Origin: Clostridia bacterium
GTDB lineage: Bacteria > Bacillota > Clostridia > Christensenellales > Borkfalkiaceae
DNA: 64,000 nt
Assembly: GCA_017626305.1 (NCBI GenBank)
Contig: JAGAIW010000138.1
Span: forward strand, 1-64,000
Direction of reading: 5' to 3'
Shown here: in pieces, positions 8,411 through 17,422 of the stretch
Layout of the letters: each line of letters opens with the position of its first letter
How positions within the stretch are numbered: position 1 is the first letter of the stretch
Notes under the pieces: model-generated
What the model was told of the DNA's origin: nothing
Seen by the model: the letters and a program-made list of their open reading frames with translations, nothing else
The model's database searches: none
Position numbers and translations under genes: made by a program

Positions 8411-9222
8411 ATGTCGGATTATAAACATTATACGTACCCCCGTTAAAGCCGCTGGATATCGACTACTATATCACGTGGAATTCCGAGCTCAAACCGCCGC
8501 GCGTATTTACGCCGCACGTGCATAATACCCTTGAATTTTACGTGCATTTAGAAGGCGACGCGTCTTTTATGGTAGAGCAAAATTTATACCGCTTACAGGC
8601 GGGCGATATCGTCGTCAGCCGTCCAAACGAAGTACATAACTGCATTTTAAACAGCTTATCTACGCACAAAAACGCTTGTCTTTGGTTGCCCGTCGAAAAC
8701 GATTTTCTTTTTGGAGAGCTGTTGACGGGACGTCAACCCATTTGTCATGTAATCTCTCCGCCTGACGAAGAAAAACAGCTTTTGCTTTCGCTATATAACG
8801 AACTAGAACAAGCTACGCAGGAAAAAGACCAACGCCGACGGTTTTACGTCATTATGTCCATTTTACGTATTTACGTAAAAAACGTTCGCCAAGACGGACC
8901 TACGCAAAACCTGCCGACGGTGCTCAAAGACATTCTTAGCGATATTGCTTTGCATTTACAGGATATCCATTCTCTTTCCTATTTTTCGGATAAATATTTC
9001 GTAAGCCCCAGCACGCTGAGCCGTATGTTCAAAAAATACCTGCACACGTCCCCGAAAAGCTATTTGGACGCCAAGCGTTTAGCCCATTCCCGTATTCTTT
9101 TACTGCAAGGGAAAAGCGTTTTGGACGCCGGCAAACTTTCGGGCTTTGCCGATTGCTCACACTATATTCGGCTGTTCAAAAAACACTTTGGAATAACTCC
9201 GAATACCTATAAGAAAAGCTAA
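8411..9222 (+). CDS. AraC-family transcriptional regulator, frameshifted near the N-terminus
   Basis: A cupin-type sensor domain at the N-terminus (LEFYVHLEGD, VVSRPNEVHNC) is followed by a C-terminal double helix-turn-helix of the AraC type (YFVSPSTLSRMFKK; GFADCSHYIRLFKKHF). The promoter and AGGAG site point to ATG 8411, which reads MSDYKHYTYPR and then stops at 8444. Adding one C to the C5 run at 8437-8441 joins it to the downstream frame as YTYPPLKPLDIDYYITW, which is what intact relatives look like. Without the repair, the first usable start in the long frame is GTG 8518, giving 234 aa, with no ribosome site there. It is either a sequence error, a real mutation or a switch. It probably regulates the divergent 671-aa protein gene in response to a sugar. 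Confidence 0.8.
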
Positions 9223-9228
9223 CGCTTT

Positions 9229-9267
9229 GCTCCGCAAAATACGCTTGCGGAGCTTTATTTTTCTTTC
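9229..9267 (+). terminator. Terminator after the AraC gene
   Basis: The stem GCTCCGCAA/TTGCGGAGC with a 7-nt loop is followed by TTTATTTTTCTTTCTTT. It overlaps the 3' end of the convergent MFS gene. Confidence 0.8.
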
Positions 9268-10565
9268 TTTTCGCGGGGTAGCTTGCGCAAAACGAGATTG
9301 AGATAGACAATGGTTACCACCGTCAATACACAGGCAATTACCGACATTACCTGCTGCGCATACACGGGTATACCGAACAGCTGATTTCCGCTTGCTTGAA
9401 TAAACTCCACCAACGGACTGATAAGCAGCGTCGTCAAAAAGCCCGCCGTGCCCGCCAAGAAGTTTTTCAGCGCCAAAGCCCCTACTCGGCGTTCGGGCTC
9501 GACGAAATCATAAATCAAATTGATTTCGCCGCTGTTGATACCCGCCATGGAAATCGCGTACAAAATGGTGTACAGCGTGTACGTTACGGGGCTGGTTTGC
9601 GGTGTGGTAAATATATTGACGAAAAACGCCGCTGCCGCTATCGTAAAGCATAAATTAAGCATGGTGGTAAAAGACGTTTTATCCGCATATCTGCCTATCG
9701 GGTGGGACACACTCGAACGGGTAATTGCGGAAAGCGCGGAAAGCAGCGAAACAAACGTTAATTGCCAACCGAGCTCGCCGATAAGATAGCTCCCGTAAAA
9801 GGGCGTCGCTACGTAGTGTGCAATATGCCAAAGCACGGGCAGAAAAATGACCTTGCGTAAATTTTTATCTTTCAGCATGCCGCCAAGCATATTAGAAACG
9901 GTGGTTATTTTTTCCCTTTCTTCCGCCTTTTCTTCATGCGAAAAAATCAGCGTGCACGCGTGCAAAACCGCCAACGCGACAATCCCGATTCCGCACAGCA
10001 AAAACGCGCCTTGCGTATTGCCGCTTGCTTTTAATTCGTCCATAAAAAAGCTCATGACGAGCGAGAAAATCATACCGCCGATTAACGAAACAATTTCTTT
10101 CGTAGCCGTAAATCTACCGCGGTTGTGGTCGTCCACCTGTGACATAAACCAGTTGGTTTTTGCAGGATACGCTACGTTATGTAAGGCGTGACCCAGTAAA
10201 AACAGCACGACGAATACGACAATTTTCGCGACGACGTTTCCTTGAAAAAACGGAATAAAAAATACTGCCGCAAAGCAAAGCTGATTGATAAGCTGCATCA
10301 AGGTAACCGTCCATTTTATCCGCTTTTGCCGTGCAAAAAACAGGGCGACGAGCTGAAAGCTTTGCCCTAAGGATACGAAGGCGGACAAAATTCCCGTCAA
10401 GGCGTCCGAAACCCCCAACGCTTTGGTGACGGTAGCAAGGTATGCCCCTGCAACCAAAATGGAAATAAAATATTCCACCGCAGCTTCGATTATGTATAAA
10501 AGATTCGTCCGTTCTCTTCGTTTTCTGCGCAGCGTATCGCCGTGCCCAACTTCACTAAATGGCAT
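9255..10565 (-). CDS. MFS transporter, probable sugar carrier
   Basis: A 436-aa protein with about 12 hydrophobic segments, fitting the major facilitator superfamily. The first segment begins near YIIEAAVEYFISILVAGAYL. The cytoplasmic loop between helices 6 and 7 is charged (SHEEKAEEREKI). The motif between helices 8 and 9 is HPIGRYADKTSF, resembling the MFS motif A repeat. AAAGGAG lies 7 nt before the ATG. It is flanked by an AraC regulator and a GH28 gene, so I infer uptake of an oligosaccharide or monosaccharide. The substrate cannot be read from sequence. It has its own candidate promoter. Confidence 0.8.
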   Translation of the reverse strand: MPFSEVGHGDTLRRKRRERTNLLYIIEAAVEYFISILVAGAYLATVTKALGVSDALTGILSAFVSLGQSFQLVALFFARQKRIKWTVTLMQLINQLCFAAVFFIPFFQGNVVAKIVVFVVLFLLGHALHNVAYPAKTNWFMSQVDDHNRGRFTATKEIVSLIGGMIFSLVMSFFMDELKASGNTQGAFLLCGIGIVALAVLHACTLIFSHEEKAEEREKITTVSNMLGGMLKDKNLRKVIFLPVLWHIAHYVATPFYGSYLIGELGWQLTFVSLLSALSAITRSSVSHPIGRYADKTSFTTMLNLCFTIAAAAFFVNIFTTPQTSPVTYTLYTILYAISMAGINSGEINLIYDFVEPERRVGALALKNFLAGTAGFLTTLLISPLVEFIQASGNQLFGIPVYAQQVMSVIACVLTVVTIVYLNLVLRKLPREKKEK

Positions 10566-10595
10566 ATCCGTTCTCCTTTTTTCGCATTATAGTAT

Positions 10596-10624
10596 AGCAT
10601 ATCAAAATAGCCAAAAAACGTCAA
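10596..10624 (-). promoter_or_regulatory. Candidate promoter of the MFS gene
   Basis: On the minus strand TTGACG, a 17-bp spacer and TATGCT lie about 30 nt before the ATG. Alternative -10 sequences (TATACT, TATAAT) overlap but are spaced too far from the -35. Confidence 0.45.
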
Positions 10625-10661
10625 TACATAAGAAAAAATAGTACATTTCAGTCAACTTTAT

Positions 10662-10698
10662 AAAAAATGATACCGCGTTCCGTATGGGAGCGCGGTAT
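10662..10698 (-). terminator. Terminator after the GH28 gene
   Basis: The stem ATACCGCG/CGCGGTAT encloses a 13-nt loop that can extend the helix. On the minus strand it is followed by CATTTTTTATAAAG. It lies 5 bp past the GH28 stop. Confidence 0.7.
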
Positions 10699-10703
10699 TA
10701 TTT

Positions 10704-12197
10704 TTAATCGATAAAGCGAATATTTTCTATCGTCAAGCCGTCGACGCCGCCGATTTTCCAAGTTTGCAAATCGGTGGATTTTACGCACAGGTTTTTCAGC
10801 GTAACGTTTTTTACGTAGTAGTCTTTTTCAGGCAAACCGTCTATCACCAAGCTTTCCGTCTTTTGCAGCGTCCCGTCGTCCAACACGCGTTCGCCCGTTA
10901 AGGTTACGTTTTCCGCATAGATATTTTCTATGACAGGTAAGGTAGGCGCGCTTTCGCCGTCGTTGTTATAGGTCAATCTCGTCAAAATAGCGAAACTTTT
11001 AAAAGTGCTGTTATGCATGCAAACGTTACGTATATACCCCCCACGCTTGCGCATGGTTTTGAGAACAACCCCGCTATACGAATTGCCAAATTGACAATCC
11101 CAAATATATACGCCGTCTACCCCGCCCGACATTTCGCTGCCGATAGCGATACCGTTTTTGCCGTAGCAATCGAAAATACGGATATTTTTCGTCGGACGAT
11201 TGACGATATTCCCTTCGGGGTTTTTCCCCGATTTGATGGCTATCGAGTCGTCGTGCGTACAAAATTCCGTATCGAAAACGGTACAATTTTCGGAAGAGTC
11301 AGGGTCCCAGCCGTCGCCGTTCCATACCCCTTGCGAAAGAATTTTACACCCGTGCGTTACGATATTTTCGCTGTACACAAAATGAATATTCCACGCAGGG
11401 CCAAACCCTAACGTCACACGGGAAAGCAGGATATTTTGACAGTTGTTCATGGCAATCAGCCTGCCCCTTGCGCGCCCGGGAATGGTATTTGCGTTTTCAC
11501 ATTCCTTTACGTAGTCCGCATTTTTTTGTAAGTATTCCTGCAAACGTTCGCGCTCATACGCAATTGTATTTTCCGCCAACGCCTTGCCGCCGCCAAGCAC
11601 CGCACCGCCGCCGCGAATCACGACGTTACGACAGCTATAACCGCCGTTTCTATCCAACTCACCCATGTTGAGCAGGGACGCGTAACATTGCATTTCCGTG
11701 CCTTCAAAACGGCTTTTGCGTTTGGGCATATAGTCTTGTAAATTAGACGAGCCTTGCAAGGTAGCGTCTTTTTCCAAATAGATTTCCGTATCCCCGTGTA
11801 CGTTTAACGCACCCGTAAGATACGTACCCTTGGGAAAATATACGCACTCGCCTTGCCCGCAATCGTCAAGCGCGCGCTGTAAACAAGCGGTGTTTACCGT
11901 CACTCCGTCGCCCACCGCAAGGTAAGGAGCTTTGGTGACGTCTATGCGTTTTTTGCGCTTTAAAGTGGTTACGCAAACGGTATCCAAACGCTTGACGGTA
12001 TTTCCCGTTTCGTCCACGATATCCAGCGTAAAGGTATACGCCGTACACTCCTGCAAGCCAAAAAACGAATAATGCGTTTTATCCGTGCAAGGGCGTTTTT
12101 CGCCGTTAATCGTCAAAAGGAATACTTCCCTTTTCGATAACGCGACTCTATTCCACCACAGCGTGATTTCATCATCAAATACGATTGTTTGCAGCAT
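10704..12197 (-). CDS. Glycoside hydrolase family 28 (polygalacturonase-like)
   Basis: A 497-aa right-handed beta-helix enzyme of GH28, which hydrolyses galacturonic acid linkages in pectin (polygalacturonases, exo-forms and rhamnogalacturonases). The N-terminal ~80 residues form a fibronectin-type-III-like extra domain, as in bacterial exo-acting members. The family motifs are NGDGWDPD (293-300), THDDSIAIKSG (DD at 316-317) and GIAIGSE (349-355). The usual His of the GHG motif is Asn here (KNGIAIGS), which may alter activity. There is no signal peptide, so it should act inside the cell on imported oligomers. The start is ATG 12197, placed 8 nt after AGGAG. An in-frame GTG at 12206 overlaps that site and is rejected. 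It has its own promoter and terminator. Confidence 0.88.
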   Translation of the reverse strand: MLQTIVFDDEITLWWNRVALSKREVFLLTINGEKRPCTDKTHYSFFGLQECTAYTFTLDIVDETGNTVKRLDTVCVTTLKRKKRIDVTKAPYLAVGDGVTVNTACLQRALDDCGQGECVYFPKGTYLTGALNVHGDTEIYLEKDATLQGSSNLQDYMPKRKSRFEGTEMQCYASLLNMGELDRNGGYSCRNVVIRGGGAVLGGGKALAENTIAYERERLQEYLQKNADYVKECENANTIPGRARGRLIAMNNCQNILLSRVTLGFGPAWNIHFVYSENIVTHGCKILSQGVWNGDGWDPDSSENCTVFDTEFCTHDDSIAIKSGKNPEGNIVNRPTKNIRIFDCYGKNGIAIGSEMSGGVDGVYIWDCQFGNSYSGVVLKTMRKRGGYIRNVCMHNSTFKSFAILTRLTYNNDGESAPTLPVIENIYAENVTLTGERVLDDGTLQKTESLVIDGLPEKDYYVKNVTLKNLCVKSTDLQTWKIGGVDGLTIENIRFID

Positions 12198-12222
12198 AAC
12201 CGTCACTCCTTTTTATAACGGT

Positions 12223-12251
12223 ATTATAGCATTTATTTTCCATAAACGCAA
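12223..12251 (-). promoter_or_regulatory. Candidate promoter of the GH28 gene
   Basis: On the minus strand TTGCGT, a 17-bp spacer and a perfect TATAAT lie 25 nt before the ATG. Confidence 0.5.
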
Positions 12252-12291
12252 GACAAAAAAGAAACCCGTTTGTACAAAAAAACTTGTCTTT

Positions 12292-14454
12292 TTACAGCCA
12301 AGCAATCTCCCCTGCGCCAAGCGTTAAGCAGGTTGCCTTGCCGTTTACGTCGTAGAACGTCGTCGTTTGCCGTTCGTTCGTATTGTTGATAACCGCGTAT
12401 TTCTTGCTTTCAGGATAATACGTACAATCGGTTACAGGGTTAGACGAATACGCCTTTTGCATTTCGTCTTCCTTATGTGCCGACCAGAACAGCGCGCGAA
12501 GGAGCAATCTTGCGTTTTCGGGACTGTACGGCAAACCTGCTATATACACGCCGCGACCCTTTGCGTATTCGTTTGCCGCAAGCTTAACTTCGCCCACGTT
12601 GACGTTTCTCGTAAAGCGGGGGGATATTTCGATATCCAAAACGTCCGCGCCGCTAAGCGCGTAAATATTCTTCATACCTTCGCCGTAATCGATTTCCCCT
12701 TGGATATCCGCGGTGATAAAGTGCGCTTTCTTTTGAATATTATACTTATCTTCGGACAGCGTAAAGCCCTTTTCCTTGTCTACGCCCAAAACGTCGGCAA
12801 GCACGAACGTTCTGCCGCCCTTTGGATATGCCGTCGGTTCGCCTACGCCGATAAAGCCGTGACCTTCCGCCACCCATTTGCGAATAGCGGTAACGATTTG
12901 TTCGTCGTTCCAGTACTCTCCGCCCGAAAACGCCGTACCTTCGTCGCCGACGTTCAAAATAACGTCGATATCCTTGTCAATACCCGTCTTTTTGATATCG
13001 TCAAAGGAGATAAACTTCACGTCCACGCCAAGCCCCGACAACGCTTCGTATACTCCTTGATAGGAATATACCTGTTGATACCAAAGCTCGTGCGCGACCA
13101 TATGACACATCCAGCTGCGCTTTTTACCCCAGCTATTTAAAATCGCTACGGTTAAACCCGAATAGGGCTTATTATCCCCCGACGCGTCGCAAATGGCGCG
13201 GAATTCGTCGCAAATTTCCCCTGCGCGCGCAATAAATTTAGGGAATTTAGCCGCCAAAGCAAGATAGCCGCCAAAGCCCATTCTATCCAAGGGCTTTCGC
13301 ATCATAGCGCGGCGCGCCGTCACCCAGTTTCTATTCAGCTCTGCAATCGCGTTTTCTTCGTTGCCTTCAAAGAACGTATCGGGGAAGAAGTAGGGCAAAA
13401 ATCTACCTTCGTGATATTTTACGTGGGGAATTTCGGACAACATACGCACCGTTACGCCGCCGCCGACGCTGCCAACCACCGCGTCAAGCTGCATATCCTT
13501 AAAGTAATCGCCGTACGGCTCTGTCCCTATCCAGCTATCCCCAAGGAACATCATGGCTTCCTTGCCTTCCGCATGCACGATATCCACCAGCTCGCGTACC
13601 GTTTTGGTAACGTACTTTTCGGTGAATTCCATATAATCGCGGAATTTCTTCGTGGGGTTGACAAAATTGCTTTGATAGGTGGCTTGGGAAACGATATCTT
13701 CTGCTTTGAGCGTATATCCGTATTCCTTTTCAAACGCGTCAAACGCGCGGGGGCTTGCCGTCATGGGATAGCCGAACCAGTCCACGTGGCGTTCTTTGTT
13801 GATTTCGTTGAACACAAGGAAGAAGTGGTATAAAAACGTAGTATACCGCACCACGTTGACGTTTTCGTTTTCCGCGCACCACTTTCTCATATTGTCCTTG
13901 ATATGCTCGAACGTGGCTTGAAAACGGGGTTCCATAACCTTGTGTTTTTCAATATTCCAGTTGTTCGTAATGTAGTTATACATTTGCGTGGAATCCCATT
14001 GATTGACCGCAAAAAAGTTTACCGAATATTCGTGATACGGCGTCGTGGCAATCTTAACGTTCCCGTCCCCCAAATATTCCCAAGCGGTTACTTCCTTATC
14101 CACCGTTCTATCAAATACCTGCCAGTACTTTTTGGGATTTTCTTCATTAACGCCAAGCTGATCGCGCGAATAACCTTTGCGTAAGTCAATAATCAATTCT
14201 TCGCCCGTTGCCAACGTATATTCCGTAGTAAGCAAAACGCTTTGCAGCTCGTCCGTGTGCTTGTCCGCCCAAGCGTTATCTCCCCGCACGACGAAGTAGG
14301 TGTTATATACCTTTTCCGCCAAATCCTTGGCGTTTTTAGGAAGATGCGTACCGTCGCAATCACGCACGGCGTCCGCGCCCCAAAGCTCGGCTATTTTTAA
14401 CGTGCCTTCTACGTAATTTTCGTCCGTAGGAATGGTTACTCTGCCTTTTCTCAT
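12292..14454 (-). CDS. GH112 galactosyl phosphorylase (Gal-HexNAc or Gal-Rha phosphorylase)
   Basis: A 720-aa cytoplasmic enzyme of family GH112, which phosphorolyses beta-galactosides to alpha-galactose-1-phosphate plus a released sugar. Known activities are on lacto-N-biose/galacto-N-biose and on beta-1,4-galactosyl-L-rhamnose. The full-length match runs from MRKGRVTIPTDENYVEG, through the barrel (YTTFLYHFFLVFNE; DWFGYPMTASP) to a C-terminal class I amidotransferase-like domain. The likely catalytic acid is D306 in FLGDSWIGTEP. Specificity cannot be decided by eye. The neighbouring GH28 and esterase favour the rhamnoside from pectin, whereas a mucin or milk-glycan role would fit a gut host. 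A promoter lies upstream. galK elsewhere in the window completes galactose entry. Confidence 0.92.
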   Translation of the reverse strand: MRKGRVTIPTDENYVEGTLKIAELWGADAVRDCDGTHLPKNAKDLAEKVYNTYFVVRGDNAWADKHTDELQSVLLTTEYTLATGEELIIDLRKGYSRDQLGVNEENPKKYWQVFDRTVDKEVTAWEYLGDGNVKIATTPYHEYSVNFFAVNQWDSTQMYNYITNNWNIEKHKVMEPRFQATFEHIKDNMRKWCAENENVNVVRYTTFLYHFFLVFNEINKERHVDWFGYPMTASPRAFDAFEKEYGYTLKAEDIVSQATYQSNFVNPTKKFRDYMEFTEKYVTKTVRELVDIVHAEGKEAMMFLGDSWIGTEPYGDYFKDMQLDAVVGSVGGGVTVRMLSEIPHVKYHEGRFLPYFFPDTFFEGNEENAIAELNRNWVTARRAMMRKPLDRMGFGGYLALAAKFPKFIARAGEICDEFRAICDASGDNKPYSGLTVAILNSWGKKRSWMCHMVAHELWYQQVYSYQGVYEALSGLGVDVKFISFDDIKKTGIDKDIDVILNVGDEGTAFSGGEYWNDEQIVTAIRKWVAEGHGFIGVGEPTAYPKGGRTFVLADVLGVDKEKGFTLSEDKYNIQKKAHFITADIQGEIDYGEGMKNIYALSGADVLDIEISPRFTRNVNVGEVKLAANEYAKGRGVYIAGLPYSPENARLLLRALFWSAHKEDEMQKAYSSNPVTDCTYYPESKKYAVINNTNERQTTTFYDVNGKATCLTLGAGEIAWL

Positions 14455-14500
14455 ATTTATATTCTCCTTTACATTAAGTTCGTTTTTTATATTTTTATAT

Positions 14501-14529
14501 AGTATAACACACGGCGACGTTTATTGCAA
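14501..14529 (-). promoter_or_regulatory. Candidate promoter of the GH112 gene
   Basis: On the minus strand TTGCAA, a 17-bp spacer and TATACT lie about 45 nt before the ATG. An AAAGGAG site follows. Confidence 0.6.
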
Positions 14530-14585
14530 GAGCAAAAACGCACCGCTTTATCCAAAAAACGCACCGACGGGTAAAGCCCCTGTTT

Positions 14586-15383
14586 TTAGCCGTTGTATTC
14601 CCCAAATAAGCTATCGAAATTATCCTTAATATCCTGCATACAGGCATATTCGTCGGCGCGCAGCTCGTAATTCCATACGCCTTGATAGCCTACCTGCTCT
14701 AACGCCGCAATCACCTTTTGCCAAGCAATTTTGCCCTTCCCCGGCATGAGATGCCTTTCATTGATATAATCGTGGTCGGAAATGTGCGTAGTGACAATCC
14801 ATTGTCCGATTTTGGGAATCACGCTTTCCGTCGTTTCCTGCAAAAAGTGGTTGACGTCCAAACAAAAATACGGCTTATTCAGCTTTTTTGCTACGTCCAG
14901 CATTTCCGCAGCCGTATTCAAAAGACAGGTACGGGGCAACGATTCCAACGCAATAGGCGTTTGCGTTTTCGTTTGCATGTAGTTGACCGCTTCCACCATA
15001 CGGCGCAAGCCTTCGGCGCGTTCTTCGTCCTTCACGGGCTCCCAACTACCGTGCAAAATATACGCGCGCGGCTTGTACGTATCCGCCAAAGCAATCATTT
15101 CCAAATGCCGACGAATGGCTTCTTCGCGCATACTATCGTCCAAATGCGCTACGTTGCGCGTGCCGCCGTACGGCAAATGCACGCCGTTTAAGATAAGCCC
15201 CGATTTGGAGATTTCTGCCAAACGGCTTTTCACCAACGCGATATCGTCTTCTCCTTCTAAAAATCCGCCTTCGCAAAGGTCTGCGTCTAACGCGTCAAAC
15301 CCTGCCGCCTTTAAATCGGCAAGCGTTTGTGAAAAACCGTCCAAACGCACGCCAACCGATTTCCCTACAAGTAATTTATACAT
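14586..15383 (-). CDS. Sugar phosphate isomerase/epimerase family protein (copy 1)
   Basis: A 265-aa TIM barrel of the xylose-isomerase-like/AP-endonuclease-2 superfamily, whose members isomerise or epimerise sugars with a divalent metal. Metal-ligand style motifs are seen: LNGVHLPYG, ALESLPRTCLLNT, FCLDVNHFL, TTHISDHDY and VWNYELRAD. It is a clear paralogue of the gene at 17423-18217 (shared VNHFLQET/RET, HISDHDY, PGKGKI-WQKV, VGYQGVWNYEL). Its ATG overlaps the DUF5107 gene stop by 8 bp, so the two are translationally coupled. It is the last gene of a three-gene operon. The substrate is unknown. Confidence 0.82.
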   Translation of the reverse strand: MYKLLVGKSVGVRLDGFSQTLADLKAAGFDALDADLCEGGFLEGEDDIALVKSRLAEISKSGLILNGVHLPYGGTRNVAHLDDSMREEAIRRHLEMIALADTYKPRAYILHGSWEPVKDEERAEGLRRMVEAVNYMQTKTQTPIALESLPRTCLLNTAAEMLDVAKKLNKPYFCLDVNHFLQETTESVIPKIGQWIVTTHISDHDYINERHLMPGKGKIAWQKVIAALEQVGYQGVWNYELRADEYACMQDIKDNFDSLFGEYNG

Positions 15384-17415
15384 ATTCGTTATCTCCTTTA
15401 TCTTTTTTGATTTTTACGCCTGACATTCTAAAATCAATACCGTACGGAACGGGATATTCGTCTTCTACGTATTCCTTTGCCTGCTCTACGCTAACGCCGT
15501 CGCGTTTGGCTATCCGCTTGGCGTACGCGCTTATCCAAAGGTTAGAAAGAGAAGTTTCCCCTTCCTTGACGTCGGGCACTTCCATATCGGGTCGAATAAT
15601 GGCAATCGCTTCTTCTTCCCTGTCCACTTCCACCAACGCCGTTGCGTAGTATACCGTAATACGCGTATCCTTTTTCAAGGTATCGTTTAAACGTTCGTAT
15701 ACGTCCACGCAAACCTGCGGTTTTTGGATATCCAGCAGGAATTTTTCATATTCCACAACAAACGCACGGCAGGTGTCGCCAAGAGTTGTTTGGTACGCTT
15801 TTTGCATATACGTAAACGCTTTTTCGTTATCTTGATAGGCGTGGAAATACAGCATACCTAAGTTACGGTACGCCCATATGGACGGTTGCTTTTCTATGGA
15901 TTTTTTAAAAGCCTGCTCCGCTTTTTCCTTATGCCCAAGCGTATATTCGTTCACGCCCAGCTGTAAATAGGTGTACCAATGATCTCCTTGCGGAACGGAT
16001 AAGGACTTCTTTAATAATTCGTTAAAATACTCGCCGTTGGCATACGCAAGCGGTTCTTCTTCTACGCTACGGCAAGGCAAATACCCCTTATGCAAAAGCT
16101 GTACGTATTCCTGCACCGTTTCGTCCTGCGTATACGGAAAAGAATATATTTGACTAACGGGTTTTTCGCCGTGAGCGTTGCGGAGCTCGTTTTCCAAAGC
16201 CCCCCAGCTACTGCCTTGATATAAGGGCTTTACTTCCCCCGACATATCCAGCTTTTCCAAAGCGGAAAAGTCCGCCGCGCCGCCTTGGAACTTGTTTTCA
16301 ATTTGTTTCCAACATTCGTCAATAGCAGCGTCCCAGTCGCCGTAAAACTTCTCGTTTGCGCCGTTGACGTAGGTGTACGCTTCCGTCCATTCCCAAACGG
16401 TGTTGGCAGGCAGCTCCACGTGCTCTAACTGCGTATGCAAAAGCCCTGCTTGAATTTCCAAATACGCCTGTCCTTTTTCGGACAAGAACTCGTTCCAATG
16501 CCGTCCGCCGGGAGTATTCCCCCAAAGGAAGAGTTTGCGCCCGATAAGCTGACGCGTGGAATATTGCAGCAGTCCGTCGCCGTTGGGGTCAACCGCCATT
16601 ACCCATTTGTCGGTATTCTTAGGAATATCGAAAAACCAGTCCGCCGCGCGCGAGCCGCGATAGGCGTAGCTCACGTCCACGCCGTTTACCATAGGCACGC
16701 TTTCCTTATGTACGTCGTAGTAATTTTCTTTATACGCGCAGGTGACGGCGGCATGCGACGGCGTAATCGTACGCGTGTTCGGCGTTTCGGGAAACGCGAT
16801 ATTCGACCACCAGTAGGTATACGTAGCCGTGCTTTTGGTGTTTTCTATTCTCGGACGGATATATAAAGTATCCGACCCGTCGGGCAAGTACGCCGTAAAT
16901 CCGTACGCTACGCCGCGGATACGTTCGTATTCGTAAAAGCGTACGGCATTATCCCCGATAAGCTCGGTAAACATGGTCGAGCAGGTAAACGGCCCGTGCC
17001 CTAATATCCCCACGTTGAACTCTACGCCGCCCGAAAGCCATGCGTTTCGGATAGCCAAATTGCAAGGCTGTATAACCGAGTTGGTATACAGCAAATCCCG
17101 CTGTTCTTTCTTATCGTACAACGACCAAAGCTTGCCGCCGTAATCGGGTAAAAATACTGCTTTTAAACGCTCGTTTTCTAAGACGACGGAACGGATTTTC
17201 GTCGGTTTTTTATTTCTGTCGTAGCCGTCCTGCGCCTTATACGGTAGCATATTCGCCACGACCCCTTCGCCAAAATGATAGCCGCCTTCGGCAACCATTT
17301 CGGGATTTAACACAAATTTCCCGTCACGTACGTACATTTTCGTGCGCATATCGGGCAACGGGTTTTCCTTACCAAGCGACGCCGCGTCAATGATAAATTC
17401 TTCTACTCTATTCAT
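15376..17415 (-). CDS. DUF5107 domain protein with C-terminal TPR repeats
   Basis: A 679-aa cytoplasmic protein. Residues ~40-370 look like DUF5107, a domain with a galactose-mutarotase-like beta-sandwich (LPDYGGKLWSLYDK, NAWLSGGVEFNVGILGHG, GRKLFLWGNTPGGRHW). The C-terminal half holds TPR-like helices (LGVNEYTLGHKEKAEQAFKK, YRNLGMLYFHAYQDNEKAF). Proteins of this architecture recur beside glycoside hydrolases in gut bacteria, but no biochemical function is established to my knowledge. A sugar-binding or carbohydrate-active role is inferred. It lies between two isomerase-like paralogues, overlapping the downstream one by 8 bp and 7 bp away from the upstream one. Confidence 0.8.
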   Translation of the reverse strand: MNRVEEFIIDAASLGKENPLPDMRTKMYVRDGKFVLNPEMVAEGGYHFGEGVVANMLPYKAQDGYDRNKKPTKIRSVVLENERLKAVFLPDYGGKLWSLYDKKEQRDLLYTNSVIQPCNLAIRNAWLSGGVEFNVGILGHGPFTCSTMFTELIGDNAVRFYEYERIRGVAYGFTAYLPDGSDTLYIRPRIENTKSTATYTYWWSNIAFPETPNTRTITPSHAAVTCAYKENYYDVHKESVPMVNGVDVSYAYRGSRAADWFFDIPKNTDKWVMAVDPNGDGLLQYSTRQLIGRKLFLWGNTPGGRHWNEFLSEKGQAYLEIQAGLLHTQLEHVELPANTVWEWTEAYTYVNGANEKFYGDWDAAIDECWKQIENKFQGGAADFSALEKLDMSGEVKPLYQGSSWGALENELRNAHGEKPVSQIYSFPYTQDETVQEYVQLLHKGYLPCRSVEEEPLAYANGEYFNELLKKSLSVPQGDHWYTYLQLGVNEYTLGHKEKAEQAFKKSIEKQPSIWAYRNLGMLYFHAYQDNEKAFTYMQKAYQTTLGDTCRAFVVEYEKFLLDIQKPQVCVDVYERLNDTLKKDTRITVYYATALVEVDREEEAIAIIRPDMEVPDVKEGETSLSNLWISAYAKRIAKRDGVSVEQAKEYVEDEYPVPYGIDFRMSGVKIKKDKGDNEYV

Positions 17416-17422
17416 AACCCAC

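Noticed and set aside
12367-13140. 257-codon frame on the plus strand opposite the GH112 gene
   Set aside because: Antisense shadow of a clear GH112 enzyme; composition rich in Arg, Val and Phe typical of complementary codons.
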